This document shows, piece after piece, positions 63,658-64,000 of a stretch of DNA of 64,000 nucleotides. The stretch is from contig JADZFN010000066.1 in NCBI GenBank assembly GCA_020849895.1, forward strand, positions 1-64,000. Reading direction: 5' to 3'. The translations under genes were made by a program, and so were the position numbers. The stretch comes from Verrucomicrobiia bacterium (lineage in GTDB: Bacteria; Verrucomicrobiota; Verrucomicrobiia; JABWAM01). Position 1 is the first letter of the stretch; every line of letters starts with the position of its first letter. The notes under the pieces are model-generated. The model did no database searches. It was given only the letters and a program-made list of their open reading frames with translations, and was not told where the DNA came from.

Positions 63658-64000
63658 TCACGGGCAGCCGAGGCGGAACTTCGCGTGCACGGCGTTCATC
63701 GCGCGATCGGCGTCCGCGGCGTCAATGATGACGGAGATCTTGATTTCGCTGGTGGAGATCATCTGGATGTTGACCTTGTTCGCGGCGAGCGTCTCGAACA
63801 GGTCGGCGGCGACGCCCGAATGAGAGCGCATGCCGATGCCGACCACCGAGAGCTTGGCGATTTTTTCGAAGTCGGCGACGGTGCCCGCGCCCAGCTCCTT
63901 CGCGATCGGCTCGATGACCTTGCGCGCCCGGGTTAGGTCGTCCTTGGCCACGGTGAAACTGACGTCGGTGAACCCCTCCGTCGAGGCGTTCTGAACGATC
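63658..64000 (-). CDS. lysC: Aspartate kinase, C-terminal ACT part (runs off the window)
   Basis: About 114 codons of the C-terminus of an aspartokinase; the catalytic domain lies beyond the right edge. The visible part is the tandem ACT regulatory domain: QNASTEGFTDVSFTVAKDDL, then KLSVVGIGMRSHSGVAADLF and VNIQMISTSEIKISVII, the last being the hallmark allosteric lysine/threonine-binding strand. The enzyme commits aspartate to lysine, threonine and methionine. The start is outside the window. It precedes nadC by 15 bases on the same strand. Confidence 0.93.
   Translation of the reverse strand, partial: IVQNASTEGFTDVSFTVAKDDLTRARKVIEPIAKELGAGTVADFEKIAKLSVVGIGMRSHSGVAADLFETLAANKVNIQMISTSEIKISVIIDAADADRAMNAVHAKFRLGCP

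Noticed and set aside
1..64000. tRNA, rRNA, CRISPR, prophage or insertion sequence
   Set aside because: I checked the intergenic gaps for T-loop sequences, regular repeats and transposase or integrase-like proteins and found none. Small ncRNAs cannot be excluded by eye.

Overview
This 64 kb window is a GC-rich chromosomal segment, densely packed with about 50 protein genes on both strands. I saw no rRNA, tRNA, CRISPR array, insertion sequence, integrase or phage gene. The content is that of a Gram-negative bacterium: TatC, an AsmA-family protein, type IV pilus ATPases, complex I membrane subunits, and nucleotide-sugar and glycosyltransferase genes. Two PilB-type ATPases flanking PilT, a FabD with GLSLGE instead of GHSLGE at the nucleophile, and many genes without a clear Shine-Dalgarno sequence recall the Planctomycetes-Verrucomicrobia group, Verrucomicrobiota most of all. 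That placement is an inference from memory, not a computed phylogeny.

Layout. 0.2-3.1 kb (+): Gfo/Idh/MocA oxidoreductase, VTT-domain membrane protein, tatC. 3.2-5.4 kb (-): two overlapping CNNM/CorC-type genes. 5.7-8.6 kb: a nucleotide-sugar/glycan cluster (RmlC-like cupin, UDP-sugar 2-epimerase, GT2 transferase, beta-helix acetyltransferase). 8.7-10.7 kb: DedA protein, a frameshifted dtd, and a secreted EEP-fold hydrolase. 10.8-16.5 kb (-): nuoH-J-K-L-M. 16.8-18.9 kb (+): MFS transporter and site-2 protease. 19.4-20.9 kb (+): rpsB-tsf. 20.9-25 kb: TPR protein, priA and a second MFS transporter. 25.2-26.6 kb (-): desaturase plus Rieske ferredoxin pair. 26.9-35.7 kb: carB, leuS, hsp20-lon. 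35.8-38.5 kb (+): ffh-rpsP-khpA-trmD. 38.6-42.4 kb (+): acnA and an uncharacterised nucleotide-type protein. 42.5-48.9 kb: glycosyltransferase, pgi, holA, laccase-domain protein, D-2-hydroxyacid dehydrogenase. 49-56.5 kb: AsmA-family protein, DHOD-like flavoprotein, UgpC-type ABC ATPase, a second GT4 transferase. 56.6-64 kb (-): a run transcribed lysC (partial) - nadC - ubiX - fabD - pilB - pilT - pilB.

How they work together. Most genes are housekeeping: translation (rpsB, tsf, rpsP, leuS, trmD), protein targeting (ffh, tatC), proteostasis (hsp20-lon), replication (priA, holA), central carbon metabolism (acnA, pgi), respiration (nuo), and pyrimidine/arginine, NAD, lipid and aspartate-family synthesis. 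The accessory content is mostly cell-surface: the sugar cluster, two GT4 enzymes, and the pilus motor ATPases.

I found no clear new defence or mobile system. The points most worth a second look are the uncharacterised 341-residue protein at 41.4 kb; the complex I cluster with nuoI cleanly missing and nuoN not adjacent; the broken dtd; the epimerase/acetyltransferase pair that suggests a diacetamido-uronic acid sugar; recurrent pyrimidine-rich leaders upstream of otherwise unrelated genes; and an orphan DHOD-like flavoprotein.
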